Under the pieces are notes generated by a model, which was not told the DNA's origin, did no database searches, and saw only the letters and a program-made list of their open reading frames with translations. The translations under genes and the position numbers were made by a program. From Prorocentrum cordatum (Eukaryota > Sar > Dinophyceae > Prorocentrales > Prorocentraceae), in contig CAUYUJ010018882.1 in NCBI GenBank assembly GCA_963575745.1, positions 496,333 to 560,332 on the forward strand: a stretch of 64,000 bases of DNA. The letters are read 5' to 3'. This document shows, in pieces, positions 54,670-64,000 of the stretch. Numbering within the stretch: the stretch's first letter is position 1; each line of letters starts with the position of its first letter.

Positions 54670-55398
54670 CTATCCTGGGGCTGGCCTCTCTAGGCGAAGA
54701 CGCAATCGGCGGTCAGCCTCCGCAGCTGCACCGGCGCCCTCCGCCTCGTCCGCCACCTCGACGTCATGATTGTCTGTCCTCGCCGCCTGCCCCCTGCGGA
54801 CGCCAAGCGATGTGCTAGCGGTGTCCGCGTCCGTGGCGCCCTCGACGATATCCCCTGGCAGGACGTCGTCCACGCCGCGCTCCCAGTGGATGAACCTGCG
54901 GCGCGCCCGATGATCGGCGCGGGCTGCGAGCCGACGCTGCCCTGAAGTGATATTCTCGTGGCATCGCTGGCAAGTGGCCTTCGCCAGCGGCCCCGCAGAA
55001 CTGAGCACCCACTCTGGTCCTGGGTGAGACGCCTCACCGACACGTACCACGCGAAACCCATACTGCGCTGCCGTCCGTCTGCTTCGAGAGGCCCTTGGTG
55101 GGAGCCTCCGGCAGCGCTGCCAGCGAACCTGCACGACTGGCTTGAAACCTGGGAGAGGGTCCCAAACAACTTCGCCCGCTGTATAATGCCTGGCGGCGGC
55201 ATGTGCCCGCCGCTCAGCTGCGTGCGCCCGGGCTGAACCGGCGCGGCTCGCCGACGTAGAACGTGGAGTGGCCGAAGACGACGAGCACGCAACTGATGGT
55301 CCTGTCCAGCTGCGCGAGCCACCCTCAAGGATCACCACGATGCCTGCGAGGAGAGAGAGAGGATCCTGCGGCGGGCGCTGCATCGGGCGAGAGGACAT
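54670..55398 (-). pseudogene. RE2 N-terminal region with GEASHPGP and Cys/His cluster
   Basis: The minus frame is open for 242 residues. Residues 119-128 read RVGEASHPGP (55038-55015 for the last eight). Soon after, residues 143-172 read CQRCHENITSGQRRLAARAD followed by HRARRRFIHW, a Cys-x2-Cys plus downstream His arrangement like a small zinc-binding module. The GEASxPGP string resembles the 2A-type sequence (ExNPGP) but has His for Asn and different Glu spacing. The C-terminal part is Asp/Ala-rich. No start is assigned with confidence. Confidence 0.5.
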
Positions 55399-55399
55399 A

Positions 55400-55720
55400 G
55401 AGAAAACATGATAACATGAAATCGCCTATGAACAATTGGTATGGTGGGGCGGGAAGTACGGTATGCGGCTGTCGACGCCGACGGGGCGACACGACAGACA
55501 CGGGGAGCCTCCTGCTCCTGCTCCTTCCAAATCGGCTCCAAAACCTAGAAAACGGCCCCGAAAAAAAACATCGGAAGTGATTACACATTCGGTTTCGATT
55601 CGTTTATCTTTTTAGGCCGCAGAAGCCCCCAAACACCACTTTGTGGCGTCGCCATGCCATGCTATGTCAAGCTACGCGTTGATCTTCAACGCCATGCTAT
55701 GCCATGCAATGCTATGCCCT
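55400..55720. other. 5' flank of RE2, no gene
   Basis: Lower-GC sequence with an A run near 55561 and CCATGCTATG words around 55650-55720. It could hold the RE2 promoter or 5' leader, but no motif supports that. Confidence 0.4.
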
Positions 55721-55724
55721 GCTA

Positions 55725-55832
55725 CGACATCCGACTGTGCGAAAAGAGAAGAGATCTACGCCATGGTAAGGGATGGGAGGGCGGGGTAGGACATCAGATA
55801 TGACGCGAGCGCACCTAGTTTGACCCTTTCCC
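55725..55832 (-). repeat. dispersed repeat E, copy 3
   Basis: Reverse complement begins AAACTAGGTGCGCTCGCGTC and continues with ATATCTGATGTCCTACCCCG and CCCATCCCTTACCATGGCG, like 8528-8640. Confidence 0.75.
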
Positions 55833-56640
55833 CCTCCCCTTCCTCCTCCCCCCATCCTTCTCTTCCCTCCCCCTCCCCCCCATCCCTCCTCCTCATACCC
55901 CTCTCTCTCTCTTTCTCTCTCTCCATCTCTATACATGTCTCTGCTCTACCCTCCCTCATCCCTCATTATCCTCCTCATTCTTGCGGCTCCGGCCGCTTCG
56001 GGCGCCCAAGCCCGTCACCTTCTGAAGGCCGGTGAAGGCGCCGTGCATGGCCTGCGAGAAGGGAGGGGAACGAGAAAGGAGAGAAATGACAACACAGTGA
56101 CGACGATAACGAGGAAACGGAAGAGGAGAATGTCCGCGCGCTGCCTGCGTGGAGCCCTCTATCTGCGCCACGCGGTCCGAAATGTGTCCGAGCTCCCCCT
56201 TGTTGCTCTGCAGGCCTCTGCTCAGCACCTCGGAGACAGGGTGAGAAATGAGAAGATGAGGAGGGGGAGTGAGGTGAGGAGGGAGGGAGGGAGAGAGTGG
56301 GGGAGGGAAATGAACAAGAATAGAAGGATGGTGATGAAGAGGAGGGTGGAGGGAGGAGGAGGAGGAGGAGGAAGGAGGAGGATATGGGGGAGGAAGAGAA
56401 GGAAAGGAGGAGGAGGAGCAGCAGGAGGAGGCGGATGAGGAAGGAGGGAGGAGAGAGGAAAAGGAGGGAGGAAAGAGAAGGGAGGAAGAGGACACTGTCC
56501 CCAAGGGACAAGAGGGCGGTCAAGAGCAAAGGACGAGGCAGACGCCCATCCAGGGGCAAGCGTGTCCAAGGCAATCCGCCACCTCACGCGGAGGCTTTCC
56601 TGAAAAGGCCACAGCGAGCACACACGACCGCTACCCTACC
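55833..56640. repeat. CTC-rich then GGA-rich tracts with mixed spacer
   Basis: Pyrimidine-rich CCCTCC/CTCT to 55935 and purine-rich GGA/GAA at 56230-56490. The 55970-56230 spacer has no recognised gene. Confidence 0.8.
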
Positions 56641-57465
56641 GACACACAAGCCCGCTCGCGAAGCTCAACAACCTCCAGACCCCCCCCCAACACTGAATGA
56701 GGCCCCGTGAGGCCACCCGGGGCCAGCGTCAAAAATTGCCCGGAGCTCTGGCGCCGCGGAGGCCCCGATGCGGCCCCTCGCCGCCGCCGCAAGTCAGCAT
56801 CGAGTGCGACACCTGGCTGCGAGCGATTCGAGCTGCGGGCAGCTCCTCCTCTCCTCCTCCTCCTCCTCCTCCTCCTCCCCCTCCTCTGGGAGCCTTGGAG
56901 GTCTGGGGGAGCCCGCGGCGCGACGACAATGCCGGCGCGGCTCCGCCAGCGGTGGCGGTGGCGACGGCACGGGGGCCGCACCTCGGAGGGGGGCCGCGGC
57001 CCTCCGCGATCGGCGGGCTGCCGTGCGCCGCCGCGCCGGCAAGAGGCCACGGGTGCGGTCGGGGGGGAGGGGAGGGAGGAGGAGCGGAGAGACTGACACG
57101 GGCAGTGGAGAGCGTCGAGGGCGACAGCACCACGCAGCGTCGCCTCAAGATCCTGGAGGAGGCGATTGGGGAGGAAAGAAGTGATGAGCTCATCGCCCAT
57201 ACGCTTCTGGCAGGAAGCGCACGTGACGACAGAAGTATCCACAGCAATCGGGCACATACAATACTGTGACATGTCACCCCCGCCCATTGACACGCAGCCC
57301 ATTCTGCAAAAGAGGGCGCCTGCACGGCAGCGGCTGTGGTTTTCCACCCGCTGCAGATACTCTTCAGGAGCACAGTGGCCATATAATGTGGCAGGTTCTT
57401 ATTGACATCGACGAGACTAATAACCGTCACGTCCATGACCTTTTGGGGGACCCCACGGAGCCACT
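56640..57465. other. GC-rich with (CTC)n at 56845-56885, no gene
   Basis: Frames of up to 251 codons overlap on both strands; Arg/Gly/Pro-rich with no domain. Confidence 0.45.
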
Positions 57466-57931
57466 TCAGGAGCCCCGGGCGCAAGATATCAGAACGAGAT
57501 GGGGAAGGTTACTTGGCCGCCACTTCTCTCGTGATCCTGTGCTGCATCGAACGCGGCGGCACATCAGGCAGCTAACGAATACTCTGATATGCACGGTATT
57601 CTCGAGACATGCGTACAATAATATAATGGGTCGCCATAGGTTGCCGTCGTCACAATATACATAAATCATTCGAACCTTCCCAATCTCGAATAATGGCATC
57701 ATGCATGTGGAACACTTCGCTCCGCGTCGCTGCACAGAGGGCACAAGCACGAGCACAGATCCCCTTCCACTGAGCTCTCATATCATGTCCGAACCCATCG
57801 AGTGCATGAAGGCTCGCTGGCGGGCAGGCGTGTCGCGGGCAACATGTCAAAACCTGAAGGGCGTCGTATTGAGCTACAGCTGCGGCCCGTGGAACAGCGC
57901 GGACCTGGGCACAGTGCCCTACTACTTGCAA
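57466..57931 (-). pseudogene. RE3 Cys/His-rich tail
   Basis: Minus frame 57650-57931 contains QWKGICARACALCAATRSEV followed by FHMHDAI, a Cys/His cluster like the terminal zinc knuckle of many non-LTR RT proteins. A second frame at 57466-57756 reads HIRVFVSCLMCRRVRC. Assignment is by position and Cys spacing only. Confidence 0.4.
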
Positions 57932-58171
57932 CGCGTAGGTTTTCTAAGCCTGCATGCTGCACGACAGCCCGAGCTTGGGACTTTTCACTCGAAGAGTCCT
58001 CTCTTTTAGGTGTAGACCTATCGGCGTCCCTCAACTCGTGGCGCCGTCAATGTCCATCCCGGATCCTAAATACCACTGGCCCTGCGATATGATGAATCGA
58101 TGTACACGGACCCCAGCGAGTTTACAAAGCCCGATGGCGTTGAAGAACGTAGCATGGCATGGGAACACCAA

Positions 58172-58975
58172 CTAGCATTTGGCGAGATTGGAAATGAGCC
58201 CTGTACCGAATCCTGTCTCGCACATTGCACGGAGAAGGCGAGGCAATACAGCACCGAAATCTGCACTTGTGGCGCTCAGGTCGTCGGCAAAGGCATTCAA
58301 TGCAAGGGGCACCGAGACTGCAAGCTCCTGCAAGTAGCGTAGCACGTAAACCAAGTAGATACTGGAGATAATACCACTTAAAGGACAGCCCTGCTCCACC
58401 CCATGTTCAACCATGATCGGGACCTGGGGCCTGGGAACACCACGTACATTCTACACAATATGTAGTGCCCTGAGAGCGCGCTGTACATGCCGAGGGAGAT
58501 CGAGAGCGCGGCAAATATGTACTCATGACGTATTGAAGGGAAGGTCGCCTTTCGATCAAACGTGGCAATTCCAGTTTGCCTACTGTCACACATGGCAACC
58601 CAATTGTCAACTTAGCGTCGACTTCGATAGTGCTCTCCAAGAATTGCCGCCCTCGGAGAAAGCCCGTCCGGGCCTGGGAAACCTGATCCTCAGCAGCCTC
58701 GGCCAGCGGAACCGCTAAAGCAGACGTTGTCACAGTTCGAAAGGGAGAAGGATCGGGTGCATGATGGCTAACGGGAAACGACTTCTCCCTGCGGAGGCAG
58801 TCCTGTTGGCAGAATCGCAGCGGTACAAACATTAAACTACTCAGGGATCGTGTCGTCGCCCATGAGCCGCAGGTAGAGGTTAGATCGCATTTTCTTGCAG
58901 ATTGGGCCTGCAGACCGTCAAGCCGAATAAGGGATCCCATCGGGCCAAGGGGAAGTGTCCTGTTTCGAATCCAAC
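58172..58975 (-). pseudogene. RE3 reverse transcriptase core, broken
   Basis: Near 58915-58965 the minus strand reads SPWPDGIPYSA then a TGA stop where Trp is expected (usual pattern SPGPDGIPY). It continues through a frame with FNVCTAAILPTGLPPQGE. At 58614-58694 it reads DQVSQARTGFLRGRQF and LESTIEVDA, then GIATFDRKATFPSIRHEYIF (motif A Asp near 58557). Finally GVEQGCPLSGIISSIYLVYV (motif B) and NAFADDLSATS, with FADD at 58291-58280. All RT landmarks are present in order, split over three frames with one stop. Confidence 0.82.
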
Positions 58976-59700
58976 ACACTGTACAACCAAACTTCAATGA
59001 TAATCCAGGGCTACATACTACCGTCATTGACCTGATACTGGTAGTCATCCTCATGAATACAGGGGTGGCATATTTCATGTGTTTCTGGATGGCATCGGCG
59101 GCGGCAAATTGCTTCTAAGATTCTCCGAGGTGTGACCATTCTCGTCCGTAATGGCATGGAAAATAACCTGCCGGCCAAATGCCATCCATGCCCGACCGGA
59201 ACGACGGACACGGGCTATCTATTCTTAGAGGCCTCGGGCACCACATCTGGCCGCATCGCCGATTCGCCGATGCAGCATCGGCATGCGGCGGGATCCTCAG
59301 ACCCCATCTGACAGACCTGGCATGAACGTCACCACCAATACCCTGGGCGGCCTGGCCAGCACGCCCTCGCACTTCCAAGGATGCGAGGCGCAGTGCTGGA
59401 CGCTAGAAAATGGGCACCGACAACAACACAGAGGGCACCTCCACCGGGGAAGGATGATCCCAGATTCCGGCGTTGGTGGTAATATTCGGCCACCCAGAAG
59501 CCCGAAAGTTACTGCCACCAGCAAGATCGGGATCGTCTTCCCTCCGTTGAGGCACACAACCGAAATTGGTTTGTGCGAGACGAGACTCGAAGCCTAGGCG
59601 GACGGCCCAAACAACGCGCGGAAGAGATCGTAGACCTCGGCTGGGCGAGGCAACATTGGATGCCCCGACGGATGGTTTAAACACAGTCCAGCCCTGGCGC
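58976..59700 (-). pseudogene. RE3 endonuclease-RT linker, unassigned
   Basis: Minus frames of ordinary composition, for example ICRRRCHPETHEICHPCIHE (59011-59211) with four Cys and three His, and PILLVAVTFGLLGGRILPPT (59297-59557). They may be linker sequence between endonuclease and RT. No motif is diagnostic. Confidence 0.4.
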
Positions 59701-59706
59701 CAAGGA

Positions 59707-60260
59707 GGAGGAGGAGGAGGAGGAAGGGGGAGGAGGAAGGAGAAAGAGGAGGAGGAGGAGGAGGAGGAGGAGGAGGAGGACAGGAGCAGGACAGGAGCAG
59801 GAGAGAGGAGGAGTAGGAGGAGGTGACGGAGGAGGAAGAAGGAAGAGGAGGAGGAGGAGAAGGAGGAGGAGGAGGAGGAGGAAGAGAGAGGAAGAGAGAG
59901 GAAGAGAGAGGAGGAGGAGGAGGAGGGAGAGAGAGGGAGAGAGAGAGAGAGAGAGAGAGAGGAGGAGGAGGAGGAGGGGGAGGAGGAGGAGGAGGAGGAG
60001 GAGGAGGAGGACAGGATCAGGACAGAAGCAGGAGAGAAGAGTAGGAGGAGGTGTAGGAGAATGAAGGAGGAGGAGGAAGAGAGAGGAGGAGGACGAGGAA
60101 GAGAGAGAGAGGAGGAGGAGAAGGAGGAGGAGGCGGGAGGAGGAGGAGGGAGGAGGAGGGAGGAGGAAGAGAAGGGAGGAGGAGGAGGAGGAGGAGGAGG
60201 GAGGAGAAGGAGCAGGAGGAGGAGAGAGGAGGAGAATGAAGGAGGAGGAGGAGGAGGACC
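59707..60260 (+). repeat. (GGA)n tract inside RE3
   Basis: About 550 bp of GGA, GAGA and GGAGGAAGA units. It breaks the RE3 reading between endonuclease and RT. Confidence 0.95.
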
Positions 60261-60602
60261 GCCGCCCTGCGCCCGTGGGCCCGAGAGGAGCCGAAGGTGC
60301 CTGCCGGCCTCCGGCCAGCAGTTTTGGCCCCTCCTGTCCGAGATGATGTTGCGCACCCTCTTGGTGGCGTAGCGTGCGGGCGCGGCCGCAAGAAACCCTC
60401 GCAAGAAACCCAGTCCTGAGAACCCGTGCGCAAGGTGCACCCGATGGGGACACCTGGAGCACCCTGAACGCAGCAGCTCTTTCAACGGCTGCGGGAAGTC
60501 ACCGCGCAGCGCGAGGAGCGAAGAGACCAAGGATACCCTGACGAAAAGCATGTGGTTTCTTGATGCGCGCCCACACTGTACCTCATGACATCCCCGACCT
60601 CC

Positions 60603-61154
60603 TCAAGCTGCTGGAAGATGTCTTCGGGCAAACCGTCCTGGTCTAGGGCCCCCTGGAGCGTCTCCAGGAAGCGGGTGTGACGGGCAATCCACGTCGGGAT
60701 CCCCTGGTGGCCGTGCGGGGTCCATTTGGAGAAGTTGAGGTCGATGCACGTGATCTGAAGGGGCTCGGCGATCTGCAATAGGCCAACTGGTACCTATCTT
60801 CGGGCACTGGTCCAAGATGTCCTGACTAGCCATGCTCGTATAGATACGGTCGAGCCGACCGAACGTAACCTGCCCGAGAAGTACAATCCTACAGGTGTCG
60901 TGCTCTTGCACGGCCTCGGCGAACGCAAGCAAAGCCATGCAAAAAGAGCTGGCCAAACGGTTGGTCGACGGCACTTCTGTGCCATCACTGATATGCATAG
61001 GAGACTCCTCGTACGCCAGAAAGTTCATGTCCCCGAAGACGAACAAGAGAGAAGAGGTGGATGGTAGCAAGACGCGACGAGCAAGCCGAAACGTAGGCCT
61101 AGCGTGAGCCTCCGAGCAGTCAGGAACGATGTGATGTTGACAATGTGTAGGCAA
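60603..61154 (-). pseudogene. RE3 APE-type endonuclease, C-terminal half
   Basis: The 183-residue minus frame has LLFVFGDMNFLAYEES (GDMN at 61034-61023, the GDxN strand), GRLDRIYTSM (60857-60828) and APSDHV with SDH at 60758-60750, the conserved C-terminal Asp-His pair. Their order and spacing match exonuclease III/APE-type endonucleases of non-LTR elements. The N-terminal catalytic Asn/Glu part is not identified. This is the best-preserved enzyme segment in the window. Confidence 0.8.
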
Positions 61155-61360
61155 TGCTCATAAGAGATGAGGGAGAGTCCGAGGATGCACCCTTTGGAAA
61201 TTACATGCGAAATAACACGTGTGCAGTGCTTTAAAGTCGGCCGGTGGACAAAGATGAGGGTACCACCCGCACAGCTAGTGTCACAGAACATGTCAATTAT
61301 AACATGGGTCTCGAAGTCCCTCCATAACTGATCGAGATCCAGGAGGAAGAGGAGGAGGAG

Positions 61361-62536
61361 GACCAATGCAACACAAAGACTAATCAACGATGTTGGAATC
61401 CACCTTCCCTCCAAGATCCCTCTTCACATGCCCCTTACAAGAGACCATTCCCACTGAGAGAACTGTCCCGTTGGGGGACAACCGTGTGAACAGCTTGAAG
61501 GGTACCAAAACACCGTTCTCACGAATTCAGCGCTACGAATGAAACGAATTGTTACGTACTGGCGATCCTGAACCGTACCAGGACAGCGGTGCTGAGACTT
61601 CAGCACCGCGAATCAACGTAATTGTTGCGCCCTGACAATCCTGAATCGTTCCAAAACTGCATTTCTGGAACGTTAACTATGAGAACCCATGAATATCTTA
61701 CAAACGTTCAAAACGAATGTGCGCGGCGCTCAAGCGAGAACCACATGTTCAACCATTGAAATCTTTCCAACTAATTCAAACGAATGTGCGCTGCGTTAAA
61801 AAGAACCACAATGTGAAAACTTCCCACCCTCAATCCGTGAAGCTCCCGCAAATCTTTAGAACGAATGCGCGCGGCGCTAACGCGACAACCGCAGTTTGAA
61901 AACGACCCGCCTTCAATCCGTTAAACGCTTCCAAGTGTGTCAAGATAATGTGCGCGGCGCTGCGCTAAAGACAACCACATTTTGAAACCGTCCCGCCGTC
62001 AATACGTGAAGCTCCCACAAATGTTTAAAACGAATGTGCGCGGCGCCACGCGACAACCGCATTTTGAAAACAGCCCGCCTTCGATCCGTGAAACGCTTCC
62101 GAATGTTTCAAGCGAATGCGCGCGGCGCTTAAGTGAGAGCCACAATTTGGAAACGACCCGCCGTCAAATCCGTGAAGCTCTGGCAGATGTTTTAAGCGAA
62201 CTTGCGCGGCGCTAGCGCGAGAGCCACATTTAGACAAATACCCGCTCTCAATTGAGAATCTCTTGCTAATCTATACAACGAGTGTGAGCGGCACTAAAAC
62301 GAGAACCAATTTGAACACGAACCGCCCTCAACCCGCTAGACCCTGGCAAACGTTTAAATCGCTTGTGCGCGGCGCTACGGCCAGAGTCACATTTTGAATA
62401 CCACCCGCCCTCCATCTGCGAACCCTGTGTCCATTCTAAAGCATGAGGGTCATAAGTGGTGAAAAAGTCTCAGGCGAAACGCCCGGCCCGTCCTGTCGAC
62501 CAGCCTCAGGGTGAACCAGGGAGGAGTAACCGATGT
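61361..62536 (+). mobile_element. composite non-coding element D, copy 3 (longest)
   Basis: Core from GACCAATGCAACACAAAGAC through ATCAACGATGTTGGAATCC and GCGCCCTGACAATCCTGAAT, then about nine tandem units with anchors (GCGCGGCGCT) at 61721, 61788, 61869, 61952, 62038, 62120, 62204, 62285 and 62367, mostly 81-86 bp apart. The tail has AAGTCTCAGGCGAAACGCCC and CCAGCCTCAGGGTGAACCAG. Starts directly after a short GGA run, and GGA-rich sequence follows. Confidence 0.82.
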
Positions 62537-62689
62537 AAAGAAGAGGAACAAGAATTCAGGAGGCAGGAAGAGGCCGAAAGGGTAGACGGAGGGGAGAACC
62601 AGAGGCGGAGGGCGAGGCCACGACGCGCCTGCCCAAGCCTCACAAGAAATCCGATCCTGCGGAGGACCAGGGGAAGCGAGTGAGGAGGG

Positions 62690-63420
62690 AGAGAGCGGAT
62701 GGAGGAGCAGAGGAGGCGGGGAGGGAGGAGGCGAGGAGGGGAGGAGGTGAAGGAGGAGGGTGGGGGCAGGAGAGGGAGGGGTAGGTGAGTGGAGGGCGAC
62801 ATGGGTGAAGGATAAGGGGAGAAAAGATATCAATGCGAATCGTGAAGGGGAGGCGATGTATCTGGTGGGGTGGGTAGGGCGGGGGAGGGGGGGGGAAGGG
62901 GCGGTGGAAGGGGAGTGGGGGACGGAGGGGGATCGAGGGGGGGGTGGTAGGGATGGAGAGGTCATTGAAAAGGGGATTGGGGAAGGATGGTCTGAGGGAA
63001 AGAGGGAGAAGGCAAGGGGGAGGCAGGGATGGAAGCGAGAGAAGGGAGGCACGGATGGGGAGGGAGAGGAGGAGGAGGAGGAGGAGGAGGAGGAGGAATG
63101 GGAGGATGAAGAGGAGGAGGAATGGGAGGAGGAATGAGAGGAGGAGGAGGAGGAGGAGGAGGAAAAGGAGGAGGAGGAGGAGGAGGAAAGGAGGAAAAGG
63201 AGGAGGAGGGGGGGAGGAGGAGGTGGGAAGGGGGGGAAGAGGAGAGGGGAGGAGGAGGAGGAAGAGGAGGAGGAGGAGGAGAAGGAGGAGGTGGAAGGAG
63301 GAGGGTGGGGCAGGAGAGGGAGGGGTAGGTGAGTGGAGGGCGACATGGGTAGGAGGAGGATGAGGAGGAGGAGGTGGGAAGGGGGGGAGGGCAAGGGGGA
63401 CGGCAAAGATTAGGGGGGGG
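62690..63420 (+). repeat. GGA/GGG purine tract
   Basis: Long imperfect GGA-rich sequence, densest at 63060-63290. Frames read poly-Glu/Arg/Gly on plus or Pro/Ser/Leu on minus. Confidence 0.95.
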
Positions 63421-63695
63421 GCGATAAGGCCCAGCGGACGGGACGGGGTGCATGGGAAGTTGCAGGGGGACATAATGGAACGGGAGGGAGCGGAGGGAGG
63501 GTGCTAGGAGGTGGGGACAGAAGGCGGGGGTGGGGATAGAGCGAGGAGAGAGGGGATGAATGGATGGAGGAAGGGAGGGAACGGGGATGGGACCAGAGGG
63601 AGAAAGGAAAAGCAGGGAGCGAGCGAGGAGTGAGAGAGGGGAAAGAGGGAGAGGAGGAAGGGGCAGGGGCGAAAAGGGTAGAGGATTGTACTTCG
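63420..63695. repeat. purine-rich spacer
   Basis: GGGA/GAGA-rich sequence without a clear unit. Confidence 0.6.
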
Positions 63696-63699
63696 CCTC

Positions 63700-63808
63700 C
63701 TCCTCCTCCTCCTCCTCCTCCTCCGCCTCTTCCCCTCCTCCTCCTCCTCCTCCTCCTCCTCCTCCTCCTCCTCCTCCTCCTCCTCCTCCTCCTCCTCCTC
63801 CTCCTCAT
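63700..63808. repeat. (CTC)n tract
   Basis: About 35 CTC units with one CGC-TCTTCC interruption. The purine strand switches here from plus to minus. Confidence 0.97.
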
Positions 63809-64000
63809 GATCATCACATTCCCTCCCTCGCCTACTCTCCTCCTCTCCCGCACCTCCTCATGATCCATCCCTGTTCGCCTCGCTCCTTCTCCCCACTCCT
63901 CCCCCTCTCGCCCCTCCCTGTCCTTCCCGCTCTCCCTCCCATCCCAGGAGGAAGATGAGTTACGAGGAGGCGAGGGATGGGGGGCACCAGCATGGAGGAG

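Larger units (their letters stand above)
52067..55398 (-). mobile_element. decayed RT element RE2
   Basis: About 3.3 kb on the minus strand with, in order, an N-terminal region carrying RVGEASHPGP and a Cys/His cluster, a linker, an RT core with LSVDTTNAHGS and CADD, and a C-terminal domain. No endonuclease of the GDFN type is seen. The RT has the form GGVRPLAVG ... LSVDTTNAHGS, unlike the IPK/RPISL form in RE1. Frames change at least four times. Ends were not defined. Confidence 0.75.
57466..61154 (-). mobile_element. decayed non-LTR retrotransposon RE3
   Basis: Minus strand, about 3.7 kb: an APE-type endonuclease at 60603-61154, a GGA tract at 59707-60260 between endonuclease and RT, an RT core at 58170-58975, and a Cys-rich tail near 57650-57930. 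The motifs differ from RE1, so this is a separate lineage. Stops and frame changes are frequent. Confidence 0.75.

Noticed and set aside
59403-60551. 382-codon Ser/Pro/Leu-rich minus frame
   Set aside because: It is the translation of the complement of a GGA tract joined to short flanks.

Overview
The window reads as nuclear DNA of a dinoflagellate. The strongest single sign is on the minus strand at 15590-15626: a 22-base stretch matching the dinoflagellate trans-spliced leader (DinoSL) at 21 of 22 positions, directly followed by a 15-base trimmed leader copy. That is the mark of an mRNA that was trans-spliced and retroposed twice. The extreme GC-rich background, long purine-rich (GGA)n tracts, many other simple repeats and decayed endonuclease/reverse-transcriptase genes agree with a very large, gene-poor dinoflagellate genome. 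I cannot name the species. I see no bacterial operons, rRNA, tRNA or CRISPR array.

Layout. 0-5 kb holds GC-rich dispersed and tandem repeats. 5-14 kb holds simple-sequence tracts, a degenerate repeat that could encode hydrophobic segments, and a composite repeat. 14.3-15.6 kb holds the DinoSL-tagged retroposed sequence. 16.4-22.1 kb (minus) is a decayed non-LTR retrotransposon with gag-like, endonuclease and reverse-transcriptase (RT) parts. 24.5-25.35 kb is a 73-bp satellite with a three-unit higher-order pattern. 27-37.6 kb carries several small inverted-repeat elements between simple repeats. 40.3-40.7 kb holds a short frameshifted coding remnant. 42.1-43.2, 50.2-51.2 and 61.4-62.5 kb are three copies of one non-coding composite element with an internal ~83-bp tandem array, bordered by purine-rich tracts. 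45.6-46.7 kb is a 90-bp satellite. 52.1-55.4 kb (minus) and 57.5-61.2 kb (minus) are two further RT elements of different lineages.

No protein gene looks clearly intact: every recognisable coding stretch is broken by frameshifts or stops. The RT elements are the likely historical source of the machinery that made the retroposed DinoSL sequence. The small inverted-repeat elements (several with 8-bp target duplications) would need a DNA transposase encoded elsewhere. Most long open frames here are by-products of high GC or of repeats whose period keeps frames open.
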